Shown piece after piece: positions 1 through 11,279 of a DNA stretch of 64,000 nucleotides (position 1 is its first letter; every line of letters begins with the position of its first letter). The notes under the pieces were generated by a model that made no database searches, was not told the origin of the DNA, and saw only the letters and a list, made by a program, of their open reading frames with translations. This stretch comes from Ciona savignyi (taxonomy: Eukaryota > Chordata > Ascidiacea > Phlebobranchia > Cionidae): contig CH001397.1 in NCBI GenBank assembly GCA_000149265.1, forward strand, positions 167,382-231,381. The letters run 5' to 3'. A program made the translations under genes and the position numbers.

Positions 1-70
1 CGACCAGTTTCGCACCTGAAACCTTTCGATTGAAAGGCGACCCACTTAACCGCTAGACCACGGGTCGGAC
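1..70 (-). mobile_element. tRNA-derived SINE head, cut by window edge
   Basis: Read on the minus strand this shows a polymerase III box A-like stretch (TGGTCTAGCGGTTAAGTG) and a box B-like stretch (GGTGCGAAACTGG). It matches the heads of the full SINE copies at 5903 and 23435. Only the head is in the window. Confidence 0.75.
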
Positions 71-504
71 AATTAACAATTGGTGTACAACAAAACTTAT
101 TAATCAGTACTTGCAAGAGCGTATCTATGGGTTTTGGGGGTTAGGAATGTTCAATCCGAAATCAAGACTCAGATTATACTTAAATAAGAAATACTTGGTT
201 ATTTTTTAAATTCTAACAATTTAAAATGAAGTGCTAATTGTGGAACAAAATAAAATTTATTTATGTAATTTTGATCAAAAATTCTGGTAATTTTTTTTCA
301 GTAAACAATAATGATGATAAAAATTTTAAATTAAAAAAAAAAAATTAATTAATTTTGCTTGCTTATTAAGATTGTTGCAGAGTTAGAAATTTTATACCAA
401 TTATTTATTCTGTTTTTATATACAAACACATTTATATACAAACACATTTGTATACAAACCAGATATATTACAGCTACAGGTTAAACATAAGTATAACTCT
501 GTAC

Positions 505-2679
505 CTTGTCCTCTTCCAAAAAGGCAATGGTTTTTTCATTGTCGGCTGTGACTTTATGAGCAAGTTCCAGCGCATTTTTAAGTTCCTCTAATGTTAGCTC
601 CAAGCTAGATTTTTGATCTGCACAGAAATAATGCCGGTAATTGCATTGCTAAGGACAAAACTGAATAGCCAGAAACTAGTTTTGAACCTTCAACCTTTGG
701 GCTGAAAGCAATAAGTTTAAAAGCATTTAGCTATGAGCAGATTTATACAGTAAGTGTATGGTTATGACCCCATCATATTACCAACAAATAACCCTAGTGT
801 AAATAAACACTTGATTCAATATAGGTTGTTCCAAACTGCTGAAAAGCTCTTAAACATAGCATCATAAGATTTGATTTTAATAATTGTACTGGTATGTCTG
901 GTATGCTTAGTTTCCAGTTCAAATCACGCCACCCTTATTAATATTATGTAAGATTTTCGCTCATTATATTGTAGTTCAAAGGCAATATAGGTAGCAGTAC
1001 ATCCTAAACCTTATAAACCTGGGGCCAATGCCAATAAGACAAACCATTTAACATCATATTCTCCCTAGAGAGCACTGATTCCTTCTTCGTTGTGTTCCTG
1101 AGAGAATCCTTTGCTCTTTTCTTTGTCACAGTGAGTTCATATTCGATGTTCTGCCGTCCTGCCTCCCCTTTCTCCAGCTCTGACTCCAATCGAGCAATCA
1201 TGGACTTCAAACTTGCAGTTTCCTTTTTTAATGGTTAATCAGTTATGGTATTTTTGCTGCATAGGTAACTTAAGCTTATGGTGTTTTTGTAGTATAGAAG
1301 TAAACATATGATATTTTGCAAAATAATAAACTCAAACTTGCAATGTTCTTTCAATTATGGATGGTTAAAGTGGTTACAGTACGTAGCTTAAAATTCAAAC
1401 AGTACTGTCTGCAATGTTACTTTTTGGCCCCCATGGCCATGGATTAGTCTCAAAAGTGGCCTTACTTTCAATATTACCTCCCAATTGGCAGGTTATTTAG
1501 ATTGGGTTTGTGTGGAAACTGTAATCCAACAAATAGAAGTATTCCAATTGTCAACATACTAGTTGACATTAACCTTTGTAGCAACAATTTAGTTTACATG
1601 ACCTAGCTCAAAATTCAAACAGCACTGTGTATAATTATCTTTGGCGCCTATGAATTACTGTCAAAATTGGTCATACTTTCAGTATTACCACCTGTCAATT
1701 GGCACGATACGTACATTGGTTTTGGTGCCCAAATTGTAATTGAACAAAGAATAGGATATTCAAGTTTATCCCTGTAAATGGAAAATCCAAAGGGGTTAAC
1801 ACATGGGTAATCCTCAGATCACCTTGTTGTATATGATAGACACGTTTCTTTAATTTGGTAGAATTCTTTAATCCACTGGGTTCAGGCAATGTCCGTTAAG
1901 TGCTTTGCCCAAAGACACAACCATTTAGCTAGTATCAGTTTCGAACCTGCAACCCTTCGGTTGAAAGGCGATGCACCTAACCATTAGACTAATCTGCCAG
2001 ACGCAAACATGGGTATACTCCAATTGTCAACATACTGTGTTATATTTCTCAGAAATGTGTAGTTTTTCTTCTTCAAGATGATTTATTTTTCTCCGAAAAT
2101 GCGATGTTTGTTTGGCCATTTCGTGATTTTCCTCTCGTATTGCTTTTAACTGTAAAAATAGATTTTAATTTAAATCCATTTTATTACTGTACAAATATAT
2201 AGATTTTAAATTAAATTCATTTTATTACTGTACAAATAGATAGATTTCAATTTAAATCCATTTTATTACTGTACTAATATAATAGATTTCAATTTAAATC
2301 CATTTTATTACTGTACTAATATAATAGATTTCAATTTAAATCCATTTTATAACTGTACTAATATAATAGATTTCAATTTAAATCCATTTTATTACTGGAC
2401 TTTTTATTACTGGGTAGATAGACTTTAATTTAATTCCATTTTCCTACTGTAAAAATAGATAGATGTTAACCTATCTAATTTCTGACCATATAAACTGGTA
2501 CCGAAATAGGTCTATCAAGTTAAATTTTAAATTATCCTACGATAACGCTTGGTTACCTGTTGTTGAAGGCGATTTAATAGCATTGCTTCGCCATGATCCA
2601 TGTTGTCTCGGTTTAGTGAGACTGAACTAGTTGTATTGGACACAAAATTAAGTCGTCTTTGCTCTTCTAATTCATCCAT
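505..2679 (-). CDS. CCDC171: CCDC171-like coiled-coil protein, N-terminal four exons (partial)
   Basis: Four exons fit GT/AG junctions and matching phases: 2679-2557 (41 codons), 2149-2036, 1222-1045 and 617-505. The last ends at a GT donor, so the gene continues off the left edge. The product is charged and helical throughout. Exon 1 starts MDELEEQRRLNF. Exon 3 contains SELEKGEAGRQNIEYEL, which closely resembles the SEVEKGEALRQSLEYDL stretch I recall from vertebrate CCDC171 N-termini; this is the basis of the name. An in-frame ATG at 2724 could extend the N-terminus by 15 residues (starting MWSAQFYFDF). I prefer 2679 because charged, coiled-coil-like sequence begins there. The role of CCDC171 is poorly known. 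The 3' acceptor of exon 3 is purine-rich (TTAAAAAAG), a weak site. Intron 1 holds a minisatellite. Confidence 0.72.
1743..2005 (-). mobile_element. tRNA-derived SINE (CCDC171 intron 2)
   Basis: The minus strand reads box A and box B remnants near 2000-1925, then a body with GGACATTGCCTGAACCCAG, ending in the ATCCT-type tail near 1750. It is a diverged full-length copy of the family best preserved at 5903 and 23435. Confidence 0.7.
2155..2465. repeat. minisatellite, unit about 55-60 bp, roughly six copies
   Basis: The phrase ATTTAAATCCATTTTATTAC followed by TGTACTAATATAATAG recurs about six times with small changes. The middle units are almost identical, so expansion looks recent. It lies in intron 1 of the CCDC171-like gene. 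Confidence 0.85.
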
Positions 2680-2935
2680 TGTATAAAAATTACCAAAATC
2701 AAAATAAAACTGCGCCGACCACACAGACTAAAAGTTCAAAATTTATACCGAAACCGCTAGCGTGACGTCACAAACTAAACGCGTGAATGCGTTCAAGTAT
2801 AAATAAACCATAGAATTAATAAACGGATCGTTGAATATGGCAGTCGAGTCGCATCGTGTCACATGCAAACACAATGTAACATTAAAACTAAAGAAATGTA
2901 GAAGATTTTAAATTTGAGGGGAAAAGTACACAAAT

Positions 2936-3135
2936 AGGATAGGATATTCATGTTTATCCCTGTGAATGGGAAACGAAAGAGGCGTTACCACACGGGCAAT
3001 CCTAAGATCACCTGACGCCCACGGTCGGGTTAACGGAGCTAAGTGTCTTTTCCAAAGACACAACGACCAGTTTCAAATCTGCAACCCTTCTGCTGGTAGG
3101 CGACGCACTAACGCACTATACTAATATGTGGGATA
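2936..3135 (-). mobile_element. tRNA-derived SINE, truncated, upstream of the CCDC171-like gene
   Basis: A minus-strand copy of the ATCCT-tailed SINE. The tail AGGATAGGATATTCATG is at its left end and a decayed head (GCAACCCTTCTGCTGG) at its right. The body is about 90 bp shorter than full-length copies. Confidence 0.7.
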
Positions 3136-3523
3136 CTTTATACAATCGGCAATCATAAGAATGTGAAGTCATTTACTAAACGTTTCTATTTAAACAAATC
3201 AAAACTCTATATTGCATTAGGGGTTGGTGAGTAGTACAACCCGCAATGTAATATCTAAAACGTCGTTTGGGCGGGTTGGGATTGGTATACAGTTCAGTAT
3301 TTCAAATCCTACTTTCCGGACAAGTGTCCTAATTTCTAGCACCAAAGGAGATAAAGCAAAATAACTTCTAAGTGCCGAATTCTTCTATAGTGCGTAAAAG
3401 GAAGGACAGTCGAATTCTGTTTACGTACCAAAGATGGGGGAGCCAATAGCCTATGTGTGATTTTATTCTGATTAGAATTAAACCTATCTTTAACTTTTTT
3501 CCGGAAACTCCCAGTGATCATTA

Positions 3524-4594
3524 TGGGTCCCATTTGGAAAAATGGGACACATATTGTTTTTGTCCGTTTTTTTTTGTCAAAGGTTTGACAGGCATGGCTT
3601 GTGGCTCCAACATCTACCAGAAGGGGTGACGGAATTGCAATGAAATTTAAACATTTGTTAGTGCACATGGTCTAGATATGCAGAAACCAAAATTTTGGGT
3701 AATTTAGCAAGATTTTGTTCTCAATCATGATTGTGACAGGCGTGGCTTGTGGCTCCAACATCTACCAGAAGGGGGTGATTAAATCGCAATGAAACTTTGT
3801 AATTTGTTAGCGCACATAGTCTAGATATGCAGAAACCAAAATTTTCGGTGATAAATTCAGGGGAATTCCCCTGGGGCGTTAAAAACCAAAACGCTATTTT
3901 TTTCTAAAAATTTTGCCTTTTTGGGGCATAGCGCTTGACGGGTGTTACAATTTGAATCCGATCTGTCGGAGTGTAAGTGCATTAGTCACTGATTTAACAC
4001 TTAGAAGAAATAATTAAATTACCTAGGGAAATACCCCCAAAAATAGGATATGGTCTGAAATCATGATTATGACAAGCATGCCATGTCGCCCCGACATCTA
4101 CCAAAAGGAGTAATGAAATCGCAATGAAAATTGGACATTTGTAAGACAACATGGTCTAAATATGCAGAAACCAAAAATTTGGGTAATGATTCTAGGAGAA
4201 TTCCCCTCAGACGTTAAAAAACCAAAACATTTTTTTTCTTATAAATTCGATTTTGTGGCCATAGCGCTTGAACGGCAGCTCTAATTTTATTAAAATTTGG
4301 TAAAATGTTAAAACATTAGACATTCTGTGCCAATTAAATAAAGAAAACATTTACTGAGGTTAATTCCCATGATGTTCGTAAATTTAAGACGTTTACTCTT
4401 TATTTAACTAAATATTGAAAATATGTTTGGTATGTTAACTATGGGACCCATGCGTTTATGCTTGCAGAAACAAAATCTACATACTCAGTGTATAAAATAC
4501 AAATTATGGTTAGGGACCCTGTAGCATGAATATAGGTTATACAACATGTGTTTTACAAATAGTGGTGGTTAAACACGTGGTTGACACTCTCTAG
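3524..4594 (+). mobile_element. Non-autonomous element with TTA target duplication and internal tandem repeats (copy 1)
   Basis: It starts TGGGTCCCATTTGGAAAAAT and ends TTGACACTCTCTAG, flanked by TTA at 3521-3523 and 4595-4597. The start can fold as a hairpin (TCCCATTT, loop, AAATGGGA). Inside are about two diverged copies of a repeat of roughly 335 bp, each with a GGGGAATTCCCC-like palindrome and the phrase AAACCAAAATTTTGGGT. No transposase frame is visible. The inverted sister copy at 33481-35055 has the same ends. A 3-bp TWA duplication is known for PIF/Harbinger elements, but the ends do not form an obvious inverted repeat, so I leave the superfamily open. Confidence 0.72.
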
Positions 4595-4741
4595 TTAACA
4601 ACGTTTTTGTAAAGAAAAAAACAACAATTCCCGTAATAATACATTGAACACTCTCTAGTTCTTATTTACGGATCGTATAATCTTTTTAAAAAAAGGGCGG
4701 TTTAAGGATTGGTTTAGGGACATGTCCGTGTTTGAAATCCT

Positions 4742-4865
4742 ACTTTTGGGGAACGGTCGTGTGGCCGAATGGTTAACGCGACCTATACACACACCGAATT
4801 ACATACAAAAAACGGTCTTAGCAACGAACCTGTTATGGGTTCTAAACTAAAACCGGTAAAAATCC
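4742..4865 (+). mobile_element. Short tRNA-like SINE (second family)
   Basis: Begins CGGTCGTGTGGCCGAATGGT (box A-like) and has a weak box B about 90 bp on (GGTTCTAAACTAAAACC). Members of this short family recur at 19955, 28432, 29388, 40493, 48095, 57478 and 59140. It is too diverged and unpaired to call a working tRNA gene. Confidence 0.6.
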
Positions 4866-5709
4866 TACTTTTGGGAGTGTCCTGATTCCCATTAAAGGAT
4901 AAAAGCAAAATAACTTCTATAAAGAAAAAGAGAAAAAAGGGAAGAAAAAAAGAAAAAATAAAGTCTTAGAAAAAGGGAAGGCCGATTCTTGTTTATACGT
5001 ACCAAAGATGTGGAACATGATATGTGAGATTTTTTCCAAAAATCCCAACAAATTTAATTCCAATGAAAATAATGATCAGTCTTATTCACTCACCGTATAA
5101 AATAAAAGAAAATGTTCAATCAAGTTAAATCATCTGGATGTGTTAGGTAATATGAATTGGATACGTAATGGAAAATTTTGAGTGAATTACGCTGGGGAAC
5201 AATATGACTACGACCGCCGTTTTTTGAATTTTCGGCGCCAATTCTTCTTTCCCAGCCAATATTTTGGGACTGGCAGGGATCATTCACTACAATATTAGGA
5301 TACCTCTTACCAACCATAGACATTTTCCGGGAATTCCCCCAAAACAGAACCGCACAGAAACCAGCGATTTTTTGCTTTAACGCCCCGTAATAACAGGAAT
5401 AAATATAACTAATTAGTTAATTTTTATCGGGTGTTGCCTAATATGTATTGGATATGCAGTTACAAAACATGGATAAATCAAGTTCACCCGGAAAAGCTCG
5501 CAAAAATATAAAAAAAACATTCATTTTTTGTTGTATTTTTTTATTACTTGCCTTTTTACTGGTAATCAACTAATTTAATTAATATTATTATCACTGCAAA
5601 ACACAAGTTTTAAACCTTCCGACAATAGTTAGACATTTTCATTTATACTGGAATATGTTGTATAATTGTATATCTGCAACACAAATATAACTACTGCGCA
5701 CTCGTTATA

Positions 5710-5718
5710 AGGTATATA

Positions 5719-5756
<38 letters not shown>

Positions 5757-5757
5757 A
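5710..5757. repeat. (TA)n microsatellite
   Basis: Near-pure alternating TA with one interrupting C, giving two adjoining tracts. Confidence 0.95.
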
Positions 5758-5902
5758 AAGATATCTACTGACCCGAATTTATCAGATATATTGGTTATGG
5801 TAAGATAAAGTGAATCATTGTTAAACATAAGCTACCTACACAAAGTAGGGCAAATACAAAAGCCACACTGAGATCACTGTTAAAAAACAGAATTACTATA
5901 CA

Positions 5903-6212
5903 TACGTCCGGTTGGTCTAGCGGTTAAGTGCGTCGCCTTTCAATCGAAAGGTTGAAGGTGCGAAACTGGTCGCTAGCTAGTCGGTTGTGTACTTGGGCAA
6001 GGCACTTAACGGACATTGCCTGAACCCAGCGGATTAAAGGGTTCTACCAAATTAAAGGAAATGTCTATCATATACAACACACTGCAATAGCTCCGGTAAC
6101 CCGACGATGGGCGCGAGGTGATCTGACGATTGCCCGTGTGATAACCTCCTTGGTTTTCCCATTCACGGGGATAAAGATGAATATCCTATCCTATCCTATC
6201 CTATACTTTAGT
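5903..6212 (+). mobile_element. tRNA-derived SINE, full length
   Basis: A complete copy of the main SINE. Box A is GGTCTAGCGGTTAAGTGCG and box B is GGTGCGAAACTGG. The shared body follows (TAGCTCCGGTAACCCGACG; GGGCGCGAGGTGATCTGACG). The 3' tail is four ATCCT units. About 310 bp in all. The tail and good box sequences suggest a fairly recent insertion. Confidence 0.88.
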
Positions 6213-6562
6213 ATGGGCCCACAGCTAGCCACGGGACCAGGAATTTAGGTTATACTATATGGCTGTACATAGTTTTGCTTATGGTGAAGAATAGGGGTCG
6301 GTAACCTCTGGAGAGGTTGTTTCATGGCACGCCGCGTAACTTGACATGCACGCAAAATCTATACTATAAGCATGCGCAAATTTAAACTGTCTACGCTGCA
6401 CAAAATCAACGTAAGCATACAAAACCAACAGTCTTAATTTGTTATATTTAAATTAGGAAATGTACTATGATAACCGTACATAACAATGGTTGGCACGCGA
6501 AGTTGCTTTTAAAATAATATTAACTGGCACACTGCATGCAATATGTCGCCGACCCCTGTAGA

Positions 6563-6858
6563 TCAAGTCCGGGTGGTTTTATATAGACCACGTGTCTCAT
6601 GCGCATGGCGGCCATCTTCGTTCTCCTGTTCTAGCTTCTTCTTGCGTTGTGTACTTAACATGCCGGAGATAATCGAGGCAAAAGCCGACCCGATCAGGAC
6701 ATAGAAACTACTGCCGAATTGCGACGTAGTGAGGTCTTCCGCAGTAAAAGCAAACATTGCATCTGAAGTCCCGGCGCTGGTGCATGGTAGTATGAAGCTC
6801 GTATTGTCACAACGATTCACGACAGAAGAGTCGATAACTGGTCCACTGTTATAATATA
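6563..6858 (-). CDS. Possible TMEM179-like membrane protein, C-terminal exon
   Basis: An open frame runs from a plausible acceptor (TATTATAACAG) at about 6858 to a TGA at 6563-6565; the frame itself is open back to 6895. It reads a luminal part with two cysteines (NRCDNTSFILPC), an AEDLTTSQFGSS stretch, a hydrophobic helix (FYVLIGSAFASIISGML) and a basic tail (STQRKKKLEQENE). GC content and codon use are richer than the surrounding DNA, which favours real coding. The order C-x-n-C, then QFG, helix and charged tail recalls the last part of TMEM179-family proteins. That likeness is weak and from memory. Upstream exons were not securely found (see 8869). It lies between two SINEs. Confidence 0.42.
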
Positions 6859-6921
6859 CAGAGTAAATATTGATTAACGGTTGAGCGTAAACCAACTAAC
6901 TGTCGGTTGAAACTACATCGT

Positions 6922-7215
6922 CCGGCCGGTTAGTCTAGTGGTTAAGTGCGTCGCCTTTCAATAGAAAGGTTGCAGGTGTGAAACTGGTCGCTAGCTAGTC
7001 GGTTGTGTCCTTTGGCAGCACACTTTACGGACATTGCCTGAATAGAGCGGATTCAAGGGTCCCACCAAATTGAAGGAACGTGTCTTTCATAAACAACACA
7101 CTACAATAGCGGTAACCCTACAGTGGGCGCGAGGTGATCTGACGATTGCCCGTGTGATAACCCCCTTGGTTTTCCCATTCACGGGGATAAACATGAATAT
7201 CCTATCCTATCCTTG
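6922..7215 (+). mobile_element. tRNA-derived SINE, full length
   Basis: Same family as 5903, with box A as GTTAGTCTAGTGGTTAAGTG and a tail of two ATCCT units. Its body shares the phrase GGGCGCGAGGTGATCTGACG with the other copies. Confidence 0.85.
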
Positions 7216-7525
7216 GTCGTGCGACCATTTACCAGGGTTTTCAGCCAATGGCGGCATCAACATAGATCTCGCTTGAGGTGAGCAGGGTTCACAACAACAG
7301 GGGTCAAATAACCTCAGTATCATTTGTTCCATTCGTGGTTTACGGTATAAACCGGTCCTCTAGTCTGTTAGGGTCGATCGGGTTCTGAAATGTCTCCACC
7401 ATTGCTCTGAATTGTATTGTAGTAAATGTGATAAATACTTTGTGATAAATGTGATTATGTTACACAAATCTAGGAATTTTTTAAATATTTGTAAATGGTT
7501 CTTTGTTACACTTTTAGGTGAGGTT

Positions 7526-7991
7526 TGTGGGAATCCCACACGTTTATAATTGTAATATTATATATTTTAACAACTAGATCGCGCCATGCCATGTGTCCAT
7601 ATTGTATGCATGGGAACTCGCCATTAATTTCCTGTTTTGGACATTTCAGTCGATGAATTATTTCCCGCGAGTTTTCTGATTAACCGCCACGCCTCGTGTA
7701 TACAACATGTGTTTCCTGTTATGTGTCTTATATAAACTGTATAAGATTTCGTAATATCAGAGAGCATTTTAGTTAGTCTTCCCTTAGACTAGCTGCTCTC
7801 TCATACCTTTAACTCTACCTACCTAACCTATACCTGTACTAACTTAACCTCTACCTACCTAAGCTATGCCTCTTGTGTGCAGTGCTCTTTATCTGGCTGC
7901 ACCTTGCGTAAATACCCAATAAAATACTTAACCTATGTTCACCCTTCTTTTACTCTGGCAAAACTCCGCTAAAAACCAGTTGGTTGCAACA
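7526..7991 (+). mobile_element. Probable solo LTR with 4-bp target duplication
   Basis: The 466-bp block opens TGTGGGAATCCCACA and closes GGTTGCAACA, so it has TG...CA ends. It is flanked by GGTT at 7522-7525 and 7992-7995. A TATA-like TATATAAA lies near 7730 and an AATAAAA signal at 7918-7924, in the order expected for promoter and poly(A) site of an LTR read on the plus strand. No internal gag or pol frames adjoin it. Confidence 0.55.
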
Positions 7992-8522
7992 GGTTCTCGA
8001 TAACCTGTAGTCAGCAGCTCTCAACGTTATGCATGAAACGCTTGTATTGATGTAAGCAGCATAAAAACCCAACCGTTCTAAAACATACTACAACAGGTCA
8101 TATAAGTCCAAAGAGGTCTAACGGTGTTTAGCGGAAAGATAAAGAGACTGTCACGAGGAATTCAACTCACGTATTGAGATAAGGCATTGTAACATATATA
8201 AACAGAAAAGTATTTTTACAGGGCTGGATTTCAAGCCTGTGATCGGTTCGTCGACCGTTTTTGTTTAGATTTGGTCTATGTATCAGCCGCGTTTTTCATC
8301 CACAGGACCGTACAAAAACTGGAGCTATCATCCTCATAATAACCATCATTTATTTAAACAAAATTTTGCTGGAAGTTGTAAGTTCTTCTAAACGAAACGT
8401 TTAGTTCTCCTGCTTACTTATTTAGACTTCCAGGTATCTTTAAATGTAAATATGCATACCGTACTAGGCTATATTTATTATTAGCCTATAATATTGGATT
8501 ATTAGAGACATTTTCTTATTGG

Positions 8523-8742
8523 TGTGTACTTTGGCGAGGCACTTAACGGAAATTGCCTGAACCCAGTGGATTAATGGGTTCTACTAATGTAAGGGATGGC
8601 CTAATCATACACAACACCTTTAAACAGCTCCGATAATCCGACGGTGGGTTCGGGGAAATCTGACGATTACCCCCCACCCTTGTATTAACTTCCATTGCGT
8701 TTTCCATTAGCGGTAATAAACATGAATATCCTTGTCCTAAAC
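8523..8742 (+). mobile_element. tRNA-derived SINE, headless and diverged
   Basis: Starts within the body (CACTTAACGGAAATTGCCTG) and ends near a worn tail. The box A/B head is missing, as in a 5'-truncated copy. Confidence 0.6.
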
Positions 8743-8868
8743 AAATATTAAAATCTTTACTACCGTTCTTAACTGTTTGCATGTAACGTTAATTGTGTAC
8801 AAACTAATATTATACGGTATACAAACTATACATATATATTATATGTTATATTAAAGATCCGTACTTAC

Positions 8869-8952
8869 AGCGTTAAGTTTCCCATTAACCAGTGGGGCTT
8901 GGAAAGAGAGCAAAGTTCCAGCCAATTTGTAGCATGCACAAAAGTGCGCAAA
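8869..8952 (-). CDS. Tentative short exon upstream of the TMEM179-like exon
   Basis: A 28-codon stretch is open between a TATAG acceptor and a strong GTAAGT donor. It reads FAHFCACYKLAGTLL then SFQAPLVNGKLNA. An overlapping frame starts with an ATG (MDNKVVSTAIVCALLCMLQI) and ends at a stop after 32 codons; it is signal-anchor-like. I cannot tell whether either is used. It is reported because the donor is good and a minus-strand membrane-protein exon lies 2 kb downstream. The stretch 7992-8522 and the rest of 8743-9588 show nothing else. Confidence 0.2.
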
Positions 8953-9589
8953 CTATAGCAGTGCTTACTACTTTATTGTCCATAATGCAATCTTATCCCA
9001 TATACTAGACTCGTCTTAGCACTTTCTGATTGCAAAGATAAACTTTATAAAGAAACACTTATATCAATATCACTTGGCATGTATTTCTGCGTGAAAAAGA
9101 AACGTCTCGAATTCCATTTTTTATGTTTATTTTAATTTATACATTTTTTGCCCCAGTTTTAATAATGGCAAATGAAACATATCGCGACACAGGAACAGGA
9201 AAATACGGCAAAACGAACAGTCGTTAAATCACGTTATTTGAAAAAAAGTGGATATAACTTTTGCCCAAGCAGCGTTCATTCACGCGTTCAAATGCATTTG
9301 AGAGATTTGTCTGGAAATGTGAGATCTTAAAAGTGCCTCGCCTAAAGACACAGCCAGTAAAGCATGTCAGGTAAAATCTAACATGCATTCACGCATTTGC
9401 TTTGCAGGATTTGTCTAAAAACTGAACGACATCGTTTTTCGAAATTATCTCATCGAATGATGTCATGAAAAGTATTGCTGTGTTCTTTCTGTAAATTTTA
9501 AGTTTTTAAAAATTTTGTTGTGAGATTTTTCCGCGGATACAATCTAACATAATATTTTAAAACTAATTTTTATTCGTTATCCTCTATAA

Positions 9590-10890
9590 CAGTGGTTCTT
9601 AACTTTTTTTGTACCGCGCCTCCCTTGCGCGATAAATGTCAGTTTACGCCCTTCATTTTTAAATAGGGGAAGAGTGGGTAAAATGGGCCCTTTAGTTGCA
9701 AATCGGATTTTTTACTGATATAAAGCCCGCTGGACTTAAGTTTTTCATGTGGTGGAACCTAATACCAAAGTCTTTACACATAACATGTTAACTTTCTAAT
9801 AATTTTTGTTAAATATATTTTATCAACAAAGAAAAATATTTCGTTAGTGGCCCATTTTAGACAAGGGTGTAGTCTAAAATGGGCCCCGGCCCGTTTTCGA
9901 CATTAACATTTCGCCAGATAACAGTATCCATATTCGCTTCCCATATAAACAATGTTATTACTTTTCTTTTTATGATGTAGTTTTTTTTTAATTTAACACT
10001 TTGGATTACAGCAATTACTTTTTATTTAATACCCAGTTACTAGTATACTAATGCAATAACACCTTGCTACTTTAGTGGAAGCATAACTATCAATTCATGC
10101 TATTAATAGCATTTAGAAAACCCGTTTAGTTTATTGTGAAACACATAATATGAATGTTAGTGCTAAGTCTAGCCCTTTAGTACTGTTAATGCTAAGTCTA
10201 GCCCCGTTAGTTACCAAATGAACACAGGGGGCCCATATTAGACAGGTGCCAACATACGACTTAAAATCTCTATAAAAAAATTAAAAAAAAAGAAGTTTTA
10301 TTTCTACCAGTAAAAGTAGGTCTAGGCTATATAGTTCTATTTAACTACAGTAAAATTTATTTTAGTATTTGATCTTTTCTATTATTTATTAGCAGAAAAC
10401 AAAAATTGCAAATTTAGATTCAGACCTTCTCAAACCGAAATAACTACAGAAAACATTGAGTTTGTCGATTTCACGCTCAAACTTCGGTTTGGAGATTCCA
10501 TAATTTGATATACTGACACTGGTTTTTGCAGCAAATTTTTATTCTTCAAAATATATTGAAAATTGGAGGGGGCCCATTTTACCCACGTGGCCCATTTTAC
10601 CCACTTTTCCCCTACAAAGACAAGGGGTGGGGGTAAACCAAAATACAGCAGCACAATTGATATTTCAGCTATTTTGTTACATCATTTTTCAGCTATTTTA
10701 AGACAGAAAGAAGAAGCGTGTTTTATACATGTTAAAATATTTTTAAAATATTGTAACACAAGTGCTGCAAAAGTTTCGTTTTGTTCGCAATGCTCGGATT
10801 CTCAAAATTAATAAAAAATGTGTTGTAAATTTGTTAAGGCTCGCGCCCCCCTAAACAATTCTGTACGCCCCCCTGAGAAGGCGTGACTAC
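9590..10890. mobile_element. hAT-type element fragment hosting another element
   Basis: The left end CAGTGGTTCTTAACTTTTTT is a typical non-autonomous hAT terminus. The right part carries the C-rich CGCCCCCCTG motifs near 10850-10880, but the matching right inverted repeat is not present, so this side is truncated or decayed. A separate 947-bp element sits inside it. Confidence 0.6.
9666..10612. mobile_element. TA-flanked inverted-repeat element (nested)
   Basis: The ends are imperfect inverted repeats of about 24 bp: GGGGAAGAGTGGGTAAAATG at the left, and the reverse complement of that form ending ACCCACTTTTCCCC at the right. TA flanks both sides (9664-9665 and 10613-10614). The GGGCCCATTTTA phrase recurs internally in both orientations. 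No transposase frame is visible. TA duplication suggests a Tc1/mariner-like mobiliser, but the ends do not settle the family. Confidence 0.65.
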
Positions 10891-11054
10891 AGAAAAATGT
10901 GCATTTTATATTGATTCCAAGGTATTCATTTCCTAGAATTGTTCTTTTCGGCCATTATCGAACATTTCTAAAATTTAAAACAAGGTTTTGGTTGATATTG
11001 AGATATAAGGCTTAATTTAAACTAGTTATTAATGCGCTATGCTAATGCATAATT

Positions 11055-11266
11055 ACTGTGTATTGCCTGAACCCTGTAAAATAATGGGTCCTACCAAATT
11101 AAAGGAACGGGTAAATGTAAATCACACACAACACACTGCAATACCCTACACGACCGGTAACACGACGGTGGGCGCGAGATAATCTGACGATTGCCCGTGT
11201 GTTAGCCTCCTTGATTTTCCCATTCACTGGGATAAACATGAATTTCTTATCCTATCATAGCATAGG
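11055..11266 (+). mobile_element. tRNA-derived SINE, 5'-truncated
   Basis: Starts at the body phrase TATTGCCTGAACCC and runs to a worn ATCCT tail just before the hAT element at 11280. Confidence 0.7.
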
Positions 11267-11279
11267 TATTGGTCTAAAA

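Noticed and set aside
3336-3668. 110-codon minus-strand frame
   Set aside because: It spans the edge of the TTA-flanked element with low-complexity A/T runs and no domain.
5903-5975. tRNA gene
   Set aside because: Box A and B are present, but the sequence does not fold as a cloverleaf with paired acceptor ends and it continues into a SINE body with a repeat tail.
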